NCBI GenBank assembly: GCA_016795365.1
Contig: JAEUHN010000035.1
Span: 1 to 56,935, forward strand
Direction of reading: 5' to 3'
Origin: Verrucomicrobiaceae bacterium
Lineage (GTDB): Bacteria > Verrucomicrobiota > Verrucomicrobiia > Verrucomicrobiales > Verrucomicrobiaceae
Length of the DNA stretch: 56,935 nucleotides
Under the pieces are notes generated by a model. That model was given only the letters and a program-made list of their open reading frames with translations. It had not been told where the DNA came from and searched no databases. The first letter of the stretch is position 1. The number at the start of each line of letters is the position of its first letter. The translations under genes were made by a program, and so were the position numbers. Positions 17,958 through 27,054 of the stretch are shown piece by piece.

Positions 17958-18428
17958 ATGTCCGCCACGCATTCGCACACCCACAGCCGCGCTCATCGCG
18001 ATCCCGAGTGCCTGCTCTGCCAGGCCCTGGAGCGCGCTCGAGATCGAGGCCTGCGACAGACTGCGGCGCTGGAGGATGTGTTGCGAATGCTAATCGAGGC
18101 ACCCACGCCGCTGACGCTGGCCGATGTCGCTTCATCTCCGAAGCTCGCCAGCAAGGCGGATCGTGCCACCGTGTATCGCCTGCTGACCAAGCTGGAAAAG
18201 CTCGGCATCATTCGTCGTTTGGGACTGCATGATCGCGCGGCCTACTACACGATGATCTTCCCCGGCGAGCACAACGACTACCTCGTCTGCACCGAGTGCG
18301 GTCGGATCGACCGCCTCGCCATCGAATGCCCGGTGGAAGAACTCGAAGCCCAGATCGCCAAGCAATCCAAGTTCACACGCCTCTACCATGAACTGATGTT
18401 CTTCGGTGTGTGCCCGAAGTGTGCGTGA
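17958..18428 (+). CDS. Fur-family metalloregulator
   Basis: A 156-aa Fur/Zur/PerR-type DNA-binding protein. The N-terminal winged helix ends with the recognition helix KADRATVYRLLTKLEKLGIIRRL (about residues 67-89). The C-terminal dimer domain has HNDYLVCTECGRI (metal ligands plus the first structural CxxC) and a terminal CPKC that completes the Cys4 zinc site. The N-terminal extension is His-rich (SATHSHTHSRAHRD) and contains an additional CLLC pair, which is unusual. It faces a divergent FmdB-like gene and is convergent with the ThuA-like gene, with only 3 nt between stops. The metal specificity (Zn, Fe or peroxide) is undetermined; the Zn-binding sites and His-rich start hint at Zur. Confidence 0.85.
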   Translation: MSATHSHTHSRAHRDPECLLCQALERARDRGLRQTAALEDVLRMLIEAPTPLTLADVASSPKLASKADRATVYRLLTKLEKLGIIRRLGLHDRAAYYTMIFPGEHNDYLVCTECGRIDRLAIECPVEELEAQIAKQSKFTRLYHELMFFGVCPKCA

Positions 18429-18431
18429 GAC

Positions 18432-19334
18432 TCACTTCACCGCCGCTGGTGGCGATGCCTTGTCCGCCGTCGGAAAGTCCGCAGGCAACGCCGCCGTGCG
18501 CTCCACCTTGCCCGTGGCCGCCCATTCGGTGCCGCGTTCCAGCGTTTCCTGAAAGCCCCTGCACGCCATCGAGTAATCCGCATGGCCCATCGGCGTGTGG
18601 AAGACACGACCTTTGCCATAGCTGAGCACCAGCATCATCGGCTCGGAGTTGTTCGTGGTCTCAGACACCGCGGAAGCCAGCACCTCCAGGTTCTCAGCGG
18701 GTCCGCGCAGACTGTTGTAAAGCTCATCCTGCGAATGCATCCACACGGGCGGCATGCCCTTGGTGATTGGATGCTCGGCGTTGTGCAGCGTGATCTGAAA
18801 CTCGTGCTGCTTGCCATGATTGCCACCAGGCCCGGGCGAGGTGTCGCGCATCAGCTTGCCATTGACCACATAGAGCTTTGGTCCGCTCTTCTCATTGCGT
18901 CCGCCCCAGCCGCCCACACCGATCACCTGATTGTATTCGGGCCAGTCGGGAAAGCTGTTGTTCGCCGCATGAACGCAGACAAATCCTCCACCATTCGACA
19001 CGTAGTCGAGGAAGGCCTTGTCCACCTCGGCAGGCCAGCGCTCGCCATTATAGTTGCTGATCACGACGGCGCAGTCGCTGAACTTCGGCCGCCACGACTT
19101 CCACCTTTCGGCGAGTGTCGCCACCTCTTCGGGCTTGGCCTTTTTCGCTGCCGGTGGTGAGGTGCTCACATCCACGGCAAACACGCCGCTGGCTTCCAGC
19201 GAAGCCTTCATCACTGGCGTGGTGGACTCCCACTTGTGATTGTTTTGTCCGTCGATGATCAGGACTTTGATTTTGTCAGCGGCCTGAGAAGCCAAAGCGA
19301 TGCCGAGAGAAAGGACGGTGACGAGGAGACGCAT
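18432..19334 (-). CDS. secreted ThuA-like domain protein
   Basis: 300 aa with signal peptide MRLLVTVLSLGIALASQA, then a ThuA-like (class I amidotransferase-like fold) domain: KVLIIDGQNNHKWESTTPVMKASLE, later DYVSNGGGFVCVHAANNSFPDWPEYNQVIGVGGWGGR, and GKGRVFHTPMGHADYS. ThuA-like proteins are linked to trehalose or other sugar use. In Verrucomicrobia and Planctomycetes many secreted copies exist with no known substrate. It is followed by a short Ala/Pro-rich C-terminal tail. The gene lies downstream of a small lipoprotein gene on the same strand (30 nt apart). Confidence 0.88.
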   Translation of the reverse strand: MRLLVTVLSLGIALASQAADKIKVLIIDGQNNHKWESTTPVMKASLEASGVFAVDVSTSPPAAKKAKPEEVATLAERWKSWRPKFSDCAVVISNYNGERWPAEVDKAFLDYVSNGGGFVCVHAANNSFPDWPEYNQVIGVGGWGGRNEKSGPKLYVVNGKLMRDTSPGPGGNHGKQHEFQITLHNAEHPITKGMPPVWMHSQDELYNSLRGPAENLEVLASAVSETTNNSEPMMLVLSYGKGRVFHTPMGHADYSMACRGFQETLERGTEWAATGKVERTAALPADFPTADKASPPAAVK

Positions 19335-19364
19335 GATGAGAGATGAGATGGAGCGGTGGTTGGT

Positions 19365-19688
19365 TTACTTCGAAAAGCCTGCGAGATAGCCAGCGACGAA
19401 TGCATCGCGATGCGCAGGAGCAATCTTTCCTGCATGGCCATCGGGATCGGACAAGCGCCCGCGCTGATGATCCACAAAACCAGCGGCATAGCCCTCCTCA
19501 AAAGCCGCCTGCAGGGCGGAATCGGAGTATCGAGGTCCCTCGTCTGACTCCCGCTCCTGGCGCAAAGCGTCGCGGAGTTCCGCTCGCTCGTCGATGTCCG
19601 CACGCACCGGGTCGCCGGGCTTCGGCAGATGAGACGTTTTGCACTGTGCCAGGAGCAGGAGCATCGAGAGGGAAAAGACAATTCTCAT
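19365..19688 (-). CDS. small lipoprotein of unknown function
   Basis: 107 aa. It starts MRIVFSLSMLLLLAQC, with a lipobox LLAQC at residues 12-16, so Cys16 is the predicted lipidated residue. The rest is charged and probably helical, rich in Glu, Arg and Asp, with two similar segments EEGYAAGFVDHQRG and RDAFVAGYLAGFSK. These Y-A-GF repeats are the only recognisable pattern. No family assigned. It lies between the cytochrome/WD40 gene and the ThuA-like gene on the same strand, spacing 48 and 30 nt, so it probably shares a transcript. Confidence 0.7.
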   Translation of the reverse strand: MRIVFSLSMLLLLAQCKTSHLPKPGDPVRADIDERAELRDALRQERESDEGPRYSDSALQAAFEEGYAAGFVDHQRGRLSDPDGHAGKIAPAHRDAFVAGYLAGFSK

Positions 19689-19736
19689 GCGCTCATGATG
19701 ATGCGGTGCCCTCGGCGATCAACTGCAAGTCTGCGG

Positions 19737-21068
19737 CTAACGATCTGCCGCAATCTTCCCCGTGATCTTGCCCGCATCACTCCAGATAAACACCGTGCCA
19801 TCATGACCGCCGGCAAAGATAGCTTTGGCGTCCTTCGAGATCGCGCAGCAGTAGATCATCTGCCCTGCGGACTCCAGCTTGCTCTGCTTGCCCGTGTCGC
19901 TGCGTTGAGAGCCATCGTGCTTCACGAGGTCGCGATAGATCGAGCCACTGCCCTTGTCCGTGATCGCCACCAAGCCTGAACCGTCCTGTGACCATGCGAG
20001 CGTGGTGAAGGCGATCTTTTTGTCGCCCAGCATAACATCCTGCTCACGACTCTTCACATCCCAGACCTTGACCTCCTTGTCCGCACTCGCCGTGGCGAGC
20101 TGCGTGGCGTCCTTGTTGAAGGCGACGGCCAGCACATGATTCGTGTGTCCTTCATAGAACGCGATGAGCTTGCCATCGGCCACGCTCCAGAGTTTCGCCA
20201 GCTTGTCCGCCGAAGCGCTCGCAAGCGACTTGCCATCGGGCGACAACTTCAACCCGTAGATCGCATCCTCGTGCGCCTTCCACGAGCCCAGCAGCTTGCC
20301 CTCCACGAAGGCGACACGGTGAATGAATCCACTGACTCCAGGCTCACCGTCCGCCGCGAAGAGCGTCGTGTTGTCAGGCGCAAACGCGAGGGCCGTAATG
20401 TTGCCCACGAGCGATGAACTGAGCGATTTCACCTCACGCCAGGTCTCCGCATCCCAAATCTTCAGACTGCGGAATCCACCCGTGGCGATCCATTTGCCAT
20501 CTGGACTCCAGGCGACGCTCTGCACCGACTCTGTGTGCCCCGTGAGCTTCTGATCGAGCGGACGTTCCGGCTTGCTCAAGTCGTAGATGTCCAGCGCGTT
20601 CGCCCGCGCCACAGCCAGTCGTTTTTCATCGAGGGACAAGGTGATGGCCAGCACGGGCTTGTAGCTCACAGGCATCGCATTCAGCGCCACCGGCTTCACG
20701 GCAGGCAACTCATCGAAGACCTGGGGCTCCCACTTGGCACCCTGATCGATCCAGGTTTTCACCGCCGTGATCTGCGCCACATCGAGCTGCTTCTTCGGCG
20801 GCATGTGAGGATCACCATCTTTCTCAAGCACCTGATAAAGCAGGCTCTCACTCCCCTTCCCCTCGACGATGGCATCGCCACTGTTGCCACCCTTCATCAT
20901 CTTCTCGCGCGTGTTGAGGATGAGCCCGCCTTTGGCCTTGCCAGGCTTGTGACAGCCGATGCATTCATCTCGCATCACACGCATGGCCGTCAGCGATGGT
21001 GAATCGGCTGCCGTCAAAACGGTGGCAGAGGTCAGGCAGAGTGCGAGGAACAGGCGTCTTTGAAACAT
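19737..21068 (-). CDS. secreted c-type cytochrome domain fused to WD40 propeller
   Basis: 443 aa starting MFQRRLFLALCLTSATVLTAA (signal peptide). The N-terminal domain carries a single haem-c site DECIGCHKPGKAKGGL, a distal Met in GDPHMPPKKQL, and the planctomycete-type cytochrome-c (PSCyt1) layout ending AVKTWIDQGAKW. From about residue 140 there are WD40 blades (GHTESVQSVAWSPDGKWIATGG, HEDAIYGLKLSPDGKSLASASADKLAKLWS, GHTNHVLAVAFNKDATQLATASADKEVKVWD). The cytochrome-propeller fusion is widespread in Planctomycetes and Verrucomicrobia; its electron donor and target are unknown. The ATG at 21068 was preferred over an upstream start at 21113 because it fronts the signal peptide. Confidence 0.87.
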   Translation of the reverse strand: MFQRRLFLALCLTSATVLTAADSPSLTAMRVMRDECIGCHKPGKAKGGLILNTREKMMKGGNSGDAIVEGKGSESLLYQVLEKDGDPHMPPKKQLDVAQITAVKTWIDQGAKWEPQVFDELPAVKPVALNAMPVSYKPVLAITLSLDEKRLAVARANALDIYDLSKPERPLDQKLTGHTESVQSVAWSPDGKWIATGGFRSLKIWDAETWREVKSLSSSLVGNITALAFAPDNTTLFAADGEPGVSGFIHRVAFVEGKLLGSWKAHEDAIYGLKLSPDGKSLASASADKLAKLWSVADGKLIAFYEGHTNHVLAVAFNKDATQLATASADKEVKVWDVKSREQDVMLGDKKIAFTTLAWSQDGSGLVAITDKGSGSIYRDLVKHDGSQRSDTGKQSKLESAGQMIYCCAISKDAKAIFAGGHDGTVFIWSDAGKITGKIAADR

Positions 21069-21127
21069 GGATGGAGCCAGCCATCTACGAGCCCCAGGCT
21101 CTGCGACTTCCATCGGACCGGACGAAT

Positions 21128-21156
21128 AAAAAAAGGGAGCCGGATCACGACTCCCC
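21128..21156 (-). terminator. intrinsic terminator for the aldo/keto-reductase-like gene
   Basis: On the minus strand GGGAGTC (21155-21149), a 7-nt loop and GGCTCCC (21141-21135) form a 7-bp stem with one T-G wobble, directly followed by seven T residues (21134-21128). It lies 29 nt past the stop of the 21185-22303 gene. It resembles the terminator at 10471-10500 in stem sequence and layout. Confidence 0.8.
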
Positions 21157-21184
21157 TTCTCTTTGATCGAACGAAAGCGGTCAA

Positions 21185-22303
21185 CTACCAGCCCGTGCCC
21201 AAACCGTAGCGAACGGCAAGAGCAAGCAGGTCATCGCGCATCGGCCATTCATCTGGGCGAGGCTCCTGACCTTCGTGGCGCTGGCTGGCTCCCTTCAGCA
21301 ACATGCAGCCCGTGTTGTCACCGATGGCACGAATGGTTTCGACTTCCTCGGCGCTCAGGCATTGCTCAGGCAAGGTGGCGAGTTCCTCCAGCTTGCTCTC
21401 GATGCTCTTGGCGTTGTCGCCAGCTTCTTGAATCAAGGTGGGCACCACGCTCTTGACCGGCTCGTTCGCCATGGTCCACAAGCTCGCGAGCTGCAACATG
21501 GTGAGACCGTGCTTCTGCGCGATGGGACGAATCTTCTCCAGCTTCTCACAAGCATGCTCGATCCAGCCTGCGGGACGGAAGGTGCGGTGGTCGCCATCCT
21601 TGAAGTGATGACCAGGCTTCACGTCGTCGTGGAAGATGCCGCCGTAATCGACCACGCGGGCGAGGATATCGACGTTGTTCTTCTTCGCTGCGGCGAGCAC
21701 ATGCTGACCGGGCCAGGGCTCGAAAGGATTAAGGATGATCATCGCCCAGTCCATGCGATCACCGAAGCGCTCGAAGCAATCGATCATGTCCAGCGTGAAG
21801 CCATTGGCTGGTCCAGGCGCAATGCCGAGCCGGTCGGTGAGACCCTTGTCCTTGAGTGAGGTGAAGGCATTCCACACCTTCTCGCTGGTGTAGGCGATGC
21901 TGTCGGGGTTGTGCAGCATGAGCAGGTCAAACTTCGAAACCTGGCAACGCTCCAGCGACTTCTCTGCGGCCATGGTGAGATAGCTCTCGTAGCCCTCCGC
22001 CTGACGCAGCGAAGGCTCCGTGAATCGTGGGTAGCCTTTCGATCCGGCGCGCAGGCCTTCGTAGAAGTCGTGACCGACGATGCCTGCGAGGCAATACTCG
22101 TCACGAGGAATGCCCTTGAGCGCCTCACCCAGCAACGCATCCGCGCGTCCCGCACCATACACGTCTGCCGTGACGAAGGTCCGAACACCTTTCTCGAACG
22201 AAAGGCGGATCATGTTCATGTATTGCTCGTCGGAGAGCGCTTCGCCGAAGTGCATGAAGCGTCCGCCGCTCCAGGTGCCGTATGCAGTGCGTGTGAGGTT
22301 CAT
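21185..22303 (-). CDS. aldo/keto-reductase-like protein
   Basis: A 372-aa TIM-barrel protein. The AKR signature is partly present: TFVTADVYGAGRADALLGEAL (residues 42-62) with Asp47 and Tyr49 at the catalytic-tetrad positions, and FDLLMLHNPD (125-134) with His131. The strand that normally supplies the catalytic lysine reads CLAGIVGHDF, without lysine, so canonical carbonyl reduction is doubtful. Many AKR-like proteins have lost NADPH-dependent activity. A C-terminal extension rich in Arg, Asp and Trp ends YGLGTGW. The ATG at 22303 (MNLTRTAYGTW) is preferred; the frame remains open into the neighbouring gene. A terminator follows. Confidence 0.8.
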   Translation of the reverse strand: MNLTRTAYGTWSGGRFMHFGEALSDEQYMNMIRLSFEKGVRTFVTADVYGAGRADALLGEALKGIPRDEYCLAGIVGHDFYEGLRAGSKGYPRFTEPSLRQAEGYESYLTMAAEKSLERCQVSKFDLLMLHNPDSIAYTSEKVWNAFTSLKDKGLTDRLGIAPGPANGFTLDMIDCFERFGDRMDWAMIILNPFEPWPGQHVLAAAKKNNVDILARVVDYGGIFHDDVKPGHHFKDGDHRTFRPAGWIEHACEKLEKIRPIAQKHGLTMLQLASLWTMANEPVKSVVPTLIQEAGDNAKSIESKLEELATLPEQCLSAEEVETIRAIGDNTGCMLLKGASQRHEGQEPRPDEWPMRDDLLALAVRYGLGTGW

Positions 22304-22421
22304 TGGATGAGAGTCGAGTAAGAGAGAGGGCGCATCTCTACGATGATGTGCCTCCGTTTCAATCTCGGATGCACCGGCGACAAGGATGGCACAAGGGACC
22401 CCAAGCACGGGCGTATGATTC

Positions 22422-25400
22422 TCACGGAGCCCCGACCCACATGAACAGATCATCGCTGATCTTAGGCCCCAGAATGACAGGTGCCACGCGATCACGCAGC
22501 GCTTGAGACGTTGGTGCGAGGAAGAAGCCCAAACCCCGGTCTCCCGGCGGATCAATGATGCCATGGACCTCAATCAGCTCACTGGTGCCATCGAGGTGCT
22601 TGAGTCGAAGGCTGCCACTGAACAATCCGTTGCTGGCAGTCACATTGAACGACACTGGAACAAGACGGGGAGTGCTGCCCACCACGATGGTCTGGGCTCT
22701 CGTGAAAGTGAGAGGACTGGCTTCCATGTCGGATGGCTCAACATTGACGAAGCGATACTCAAGGCCAAGCAATCCACTTGTGGGAGTCCGATCTGCATAG
22801 GTGAAAACGGGCTGCCCTGCCGCAGGTGCGTTGTAACGCGAGAAGGTGAAGTTCCCTGGAAGCGATGGGAAGCCGCGAGCAAAGGGCTCATTGGCCACAC
22901 GCGCACCCTCGGGTTGCTCAAGGTGCAGCCACGTCATGGGTTGACTGGCGATGCCGTGCTCGAATGGCTCGAACGACCAGCCGCTGAGGGCACCCTCGCG
23001 GGCACGAGTCCACAGATGGACGGGCAGATAGCCGTAGGCACCCGAAGTGATTGGCTTGGACATGCTAACAGCGCTCCCGTCACTGGCGAAGCCGACCATG
23101 GTCGCCATGCCTTTGGCATCGATGAACAAGCTCGCAACGCTGGTGCCGTGGGGGATGGCGGGGTCATCAATGTGATCGCCCACGTCTGGCGTGAACCAGC
23201 ACGAGTAACGACCTGCCTGGCGCAGAATGACACCCAGGTCAGTGATCCGCCGCGTGGTCATGAAAGGCGTGTAGTTGGACTCACTCGATCCAATGAGGGT
23301 GAGCCCTTGCGGATCGTAAATCAGCGGATCGCGAATCGAGGTGCCGTCGAGAGTTCGGTAAGACAACCACACGGCAGCGTTGTTGGTGCCATCGTTCTCG
23401 ACACTGACCACGCCCTGGAAGGTGCGGCTGGAGGTGGTCCACACGGCGGTGCCGGTGCCAGCAGCCGTCATTTGAATGTCGATGGAGCCGCCGAGGTTGT
23501 TGTTGGCCACCGAGGGCACGAGCAACCCATGGTAGCTCGCCGCACCGCCAAAATTTAGCGGCGTGATTTGAATCGGAATCGTGACGGCAGCACCAAATCC
23601 CGCATCACCGTAGGCTCGGAGTCTGACGTTATGGACTCCCGGCAGCCTGACCATACCACTCAGGACTCCAGTCTGCGGATTGAGCGTCAAGCCCGGTGGC
23701 AACCCATCTGCATAGATGCCAAAGCAGGGCACGTTGGTTTCGATGACCGCCTGAATGGAAGTCAAAGCGAGCCAAGGCCCCAAGGTGGTCGTCTTGATCT
23801 GTGGCCGGAGCACGACCGTTAAATCTGTCGTGGAGATCGGAACCTGATTGTCACCCACTCCCGCGTAAAGAATGAAGCCGGTGGAGTCCCGGGATTCCGC
23901 AGGATTGATCAACAACCGTTGAGTCCGAGTGCCTGAGTAGTGCGGTCCCTCCACGAGTGGACCTGTGAAATTCGCATCGTCTCTCGCCCACCAGAATCGC
24001 GTTCCTGGCGGACCTTGAATCGGAGAGGTGAGGGCCACGCTCCGGCCCTCAAGAACCTGGACACCCTGCCTCGATTTGGCTGCCACCACGATCGGCTGCC
24101 CGGCCGACGAGTAAGTCTGGCCAGCACTCAACACCTTCAACTGATACAGGCCAGCATCCGAAAGCTGGCTTACGGTCTTGCGAAAGACCGGGTGATTCTC
24201 TCCTCTCAAGGCAACGCCGTTTTTATACCACTGGAGTTGCAGCGGGGCTGGAGCAGTCACGTCAGCCTGAAGTTCCAGGGTTCTGCCCCAGTAATCATCC
24301 AGGTAAATGGCGAGCAGTTCCGAGGACTGAGACACCGACACAGCCACGGGTGCATCGGAGACCGTGCCCTGAACGGAGAAAGTTAACAGACTCGACGTAT
24401 CAGGATCATCGTCGTCCAAGGTCACACTTGGGTAAAACACGCCCTCCACTTTCCCGGTGATCTTGAGTTCAAAGGAGGTAGAGCCACCGGGCTCCAGCAG
24501 AGTCACCGGTTGCGTGAGCACTTCGACATCCACATTGGCCGGACTGGGGACCCGCAAAGTCAGCCCTCTGGCGGCGACCAAGCCATCATTGCGCACCAAG
24601 AATTTCTTGGTGATCGACTGGCCCACACGAAGGGTGCCGACCAGCAGAGCCTGAGCATTCAGAAGTTTCGAAGAATCAGAGACCTGATCGACGAAAACCG
24701 AGGGCTCGGCGGCCAGTCTCCTGATCGTGAGACTGGATGGGGACGCGCCCGCAAACCATGGCTGCTCACCATCGCTTACGGCTGAGGCCATAACTGACAT
24801 GACAGCCCCGGCGCTGGATCGTTTGCTGCCATCCACCCAGCGGCCATCGGCACCGCGCTTGAAGAGCCCAGGCAAGTAAGCCGTGGGGGAAGGCAACGGG
24901 CCAGCGATGATGTTGGCGGTGATCGTGGAGAAGGGATACAAGAATCCAGCGAGACTGCCTTTGAGACAGACGGAGGAGAACAGCGACGTCGCACGATCAA
25001 TCTCCGTTGGGAAGGGCGCTGTGAACAGGCTCTTGAGAATCCATCCGGTGCTGGTCTGGGTGTAGAAGACCACGCTGTCAAATCCGCCAACGATGGCATT
25101 CGGGCCATCCATGGCGACATCCTGGCCAAACCCATCACCCGCCTGCGGGGCCGGATTGCCAATATTGCCAGTGCTGATCCAGCGACCGTTCACCCGCCGG
25201 AAGGTGCGAACCACGCCCGCAGGCTTGGCATTGATGAAGCCCACCGATGCTGGTGAGGCAAGCATCAGTGAATCACCATTGGTCGCGAGGCTGCACGCAT
25301 CCTCGCAGGGGAGTTCGTGCTCGAGGTCCCAGGTGCCGGTTTTGCCAAGCTGATAGATGCGCACCTTCTCATACCTCAGGCTCACCGCGAGGGTGGAGCC

Positions 25401-26918
25401 GGAAAGTGCGACCTTGGCCACGGTCATGGAATTGGCACGGTCGATGGCGGAGATCGAGCCGGGAGACTTGCGCGGAACGGTGATGACCTGGGCACGGGTC
25501 CAGGCACCACCATCTCGACGATGCAGAAACACCTTGTTGCCCGAGGAAGCGGCGAGCCAATCGCCGGACACGGCCACGCGATCCGTCCGGTTCGCTCGCC
25601 GCTCTGTTGGGTCAATGCCCGGAGGCTCCCAGGGATCAATACGCGAGAGTTGCCGGTCGGGCTCACTGAACAGGTTGATGCGCCGTTCGAACGCCCATTT
25701 TCCCACCACGGTCCGACCATACACATTCACCGCGCCTGGGAACACGTCCGCACCCGCGATGTGCAAGACGCCCGCACCCACGGGTTCGACCACGGCGAGC
25801 ACATTGCCATCGGTGGCCGGCTGGGATCCAAAGCCTGGCTGAAACCGCGCCAGCCACGCACGCTCGGCTCTCGCCCAGCCATCCGGTTGCTGGAGCATGC
25901 AGTAGGTCTCTCCATTCGCCGCAGGTGCCACCACCATGCCCTGCCCCAGCGCCAGCCCGCCGAAAGCGCCAGAGACCGATTCACCAATCCTGCTGGTAGG
26001 ACTGCTCGGTGCCGTCACCCACGCGGTGCCGCTCCATCTGCGCAAGGTGAACCCCACCGTCGAACCGCTCTCCACTGCCAACGTGTCGTCGTTAATCGCG
26101 ACCTGTGCCGCCCGCCCCAAGAGGCGGGTGGTGACGACTTCAGCCGCTGTCCAGACCGAGCCGCTTAGGCGATACACATGGCCACCGGAATACGATCCCA
26201 CCACGATCTGTGAAGATGAAACACCCACCGTGTCACCAAAGCCCGAGACGCCTTGGGGCGCTGTCAACGTCGCAGTCTTTGACCATGCGCCTGAGGACGC
26301 TTCATAGACTGCCACCTTGTTGGCAAGACCTACCACCAGGCGGCTGCCGTTGAGCGCGAGGTTTTTGATGGAGCCATCACTCAGATCCATGGCCACCGTC
26401 GTCTTGAGGGTCCAGTGGTTGTTCGCCTTTTCAAAGATTTGCACGGCCAGGCCTGACGAGGCGGCAAGGAGGCTGTCCGACATCGCGAGCTTGGTCGGAG
26501 CCGATGAACCTGAGCCAGCGACCACCAGCTTATCGACGAAGGCTGGCGTCCCGGTCTCCAAGTCGAAGCAATAGACATTCCGAGTCCCAGCATCATCTGC
26601 GAGTGCAACCCCCTCTTCGCTGATGGCCACTGAGCGACAAGCGTTCCCCGACATGCCCGATGCCGTGAGCGAGCTGAAGAATCCCCAGCCGTCCTCGCCC
26701 GCCCGATAGCGAAGGACATAGGCACTGCGCGTTCCGGCGAAGCCAAACACAGCAAAGCCCTCGTGGGCCGCCACTCCCCCGCCTGACTGGCTGCGCGCGG
26801 GGAATCCCTGCATGGGCGACATGATCGTGCTCGTGAACTCGCCTTTGACGATGGAAGTCAGACTGATCAGGCCGAGAGCTACACCGGCACGAATGATCGG
26901 GTGAAGGGAGGAGTTCAT
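22422..26918 (-). CDS. giant secreted beta-propeller/Ig-like adhesin-type protein
   Basis: 1498 aa with signal peptide (MNSSLHPIIRAGVALGLISLTSIVKG). Residues 30-740 are FG-GAP-like propeller repeats, for example GVALADDAGTRNVYCFD and GDSLMLASPASVGF. Then come a choice-of-anchor-like beta domain (about 750-860), an Ig-like domain (about 870-960) and a putative Ig/cadherin-like domain of the He_PIG type (YADGLPPGLTLNPQTGVLSG, about 1080-1105). A C-terminal region (1140-1480) has two copies of a G-Y-x-GL..FSG.. module seen in verrucomicrobial surface proteins. It has no LPXTG or obvious autotransporter barrel. Likely exported and possibly adhesive or polysaccharide-associated, but nothing fixes a substrate. 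Confidence 0.72.
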   Translation of the reverse strand: MNSSLHPIIRAGVALGLISLTSIVKGEFTSTIMSPMQGFPARSQSGGGVAAHEGFAVFGFAGTRSAYVLRYRAGEDGWGFFSSLTASGMSGNACRSVAISEEGVALADDAGTRNVYCFDLETGTPAFVDKLVVAGSGSSAPTKLAMSDSLLAASSGLAVQIFEKANNHWTLKTTVAMDLSDGSIKNLALNGSRLVVGLANKVAVYEASSGAWSKTATLTAPQGVSGFGDTVGVSSSQIVVGSYSGGHVYRLSGSVWTAAEVVTTRLLGRAAQVAINDDTLAVESGSTVGFTLRRWSGTAWVTAPSSPTSRIGESVSGAFGGLALGQGMVVAPAANGETYCMLQQPDGWARAERAWLARFQPGFGSQPATDGNVLAVVEPVGAGVLHIAGADVFPGAVNVYGRTVVGKWAFERRINLFSEPDRQLSRIDPWEPPGIDPTERRANRTDRVAVSGDWLAASSGNKVFLHRRDGGAWTRAQVITVPRKSPGSISAIDRANSMTVAKVALSGSTLAVSLRYEKVRIYQLGKTGTWDLEHELPCEDACSLATNGDSLMLASPASVGFINAKPAGVVRTFRRVNGRWISTGNIGNPAPQAGDGFGQDVAMDGPNAIVGGFDSVVFYTQTSTGWILKSLFTAPFPTEIDRATSLFSSVCLKGSLAGFLYPFSTITANIIAGPLPSPTAYLPGLFKRGADGRWVDGSKRSSAGAVMSVMASAVSDGEQPWFAGASPSSLTIRRLAAEPSVFVDQVSDSSKLLNAQALLVGTLRVGQSITKKFLVRNDGLVAARGLTLRVPSPANVDVEVLTQPVTLLEPGGSTSFELKITGKVEGVFYPSVTLDDDDPDTSSLLTFSVQGTVSDAPVAVSVSQSSELLAIYLDDYWGRTLELQADVTAPAPLQLQWYKNGVALRGENHPVFRKTVSQLSDAGLYQLKVLSAGQTYSSAGQPIVVAAKSRQGVQVLEGRSVALTSPIQGPPGTRFWWARDDANFTGPLVEGPHYSGTRTQRLLINPAESRDSTGFILYAGVGDNQVPISTTDLTVVLRPQIKTTTLGPWLALTSIQAVIETNVPCFGIYADGLPPGLTLNPQTGVLSGMVRLPGVHNVRLRAYGDAGFGAAVTIPIQITPLNFGGAASYHGLLVPSVANNNLGGSIDIQMTAAGTGTAVWTTSSRTFQGVVSVENDGTNNAAVWLSYRTLDGTSIRDPLIYDPQGLTLIGSSESNYTPFMTTRRITDLGVILRQAGRYSCWFTPDVGDHIDDPAIPHGTSVASLFIDAKGMATMVGFASDGSAVSMSKPITSGAYGYLPVHLWTRAREGALSGWSFEPFEHGIASQPMTWLHLEQPEGARVANEPFARGFPSLPGNFTFSRYNAPAAGQPVFTYADRTPTSGLLGLEYRFVNVEPSDMEASPLTFTRAQTIVVGSTPRLVPVSFNVTASNGLFSGSLRLKHLDGTSELIEVHGIIDPPGDRGLGFFLAPTSQALRDRVAPVILGPKISDDLFMWVGAP

Positions 26919-27054
26919 GAAACGCAGGCTATCATTGGCGCGAGGTTTTCCGATAATTACAAATCATTCATTACTACTTTCGTTTCTCAGATCCGCTGCA
27001 AAGCACTCCTCATAGAAGCCAAGATAGGCACACCAGCTTGTGCGTTAATTTGGC

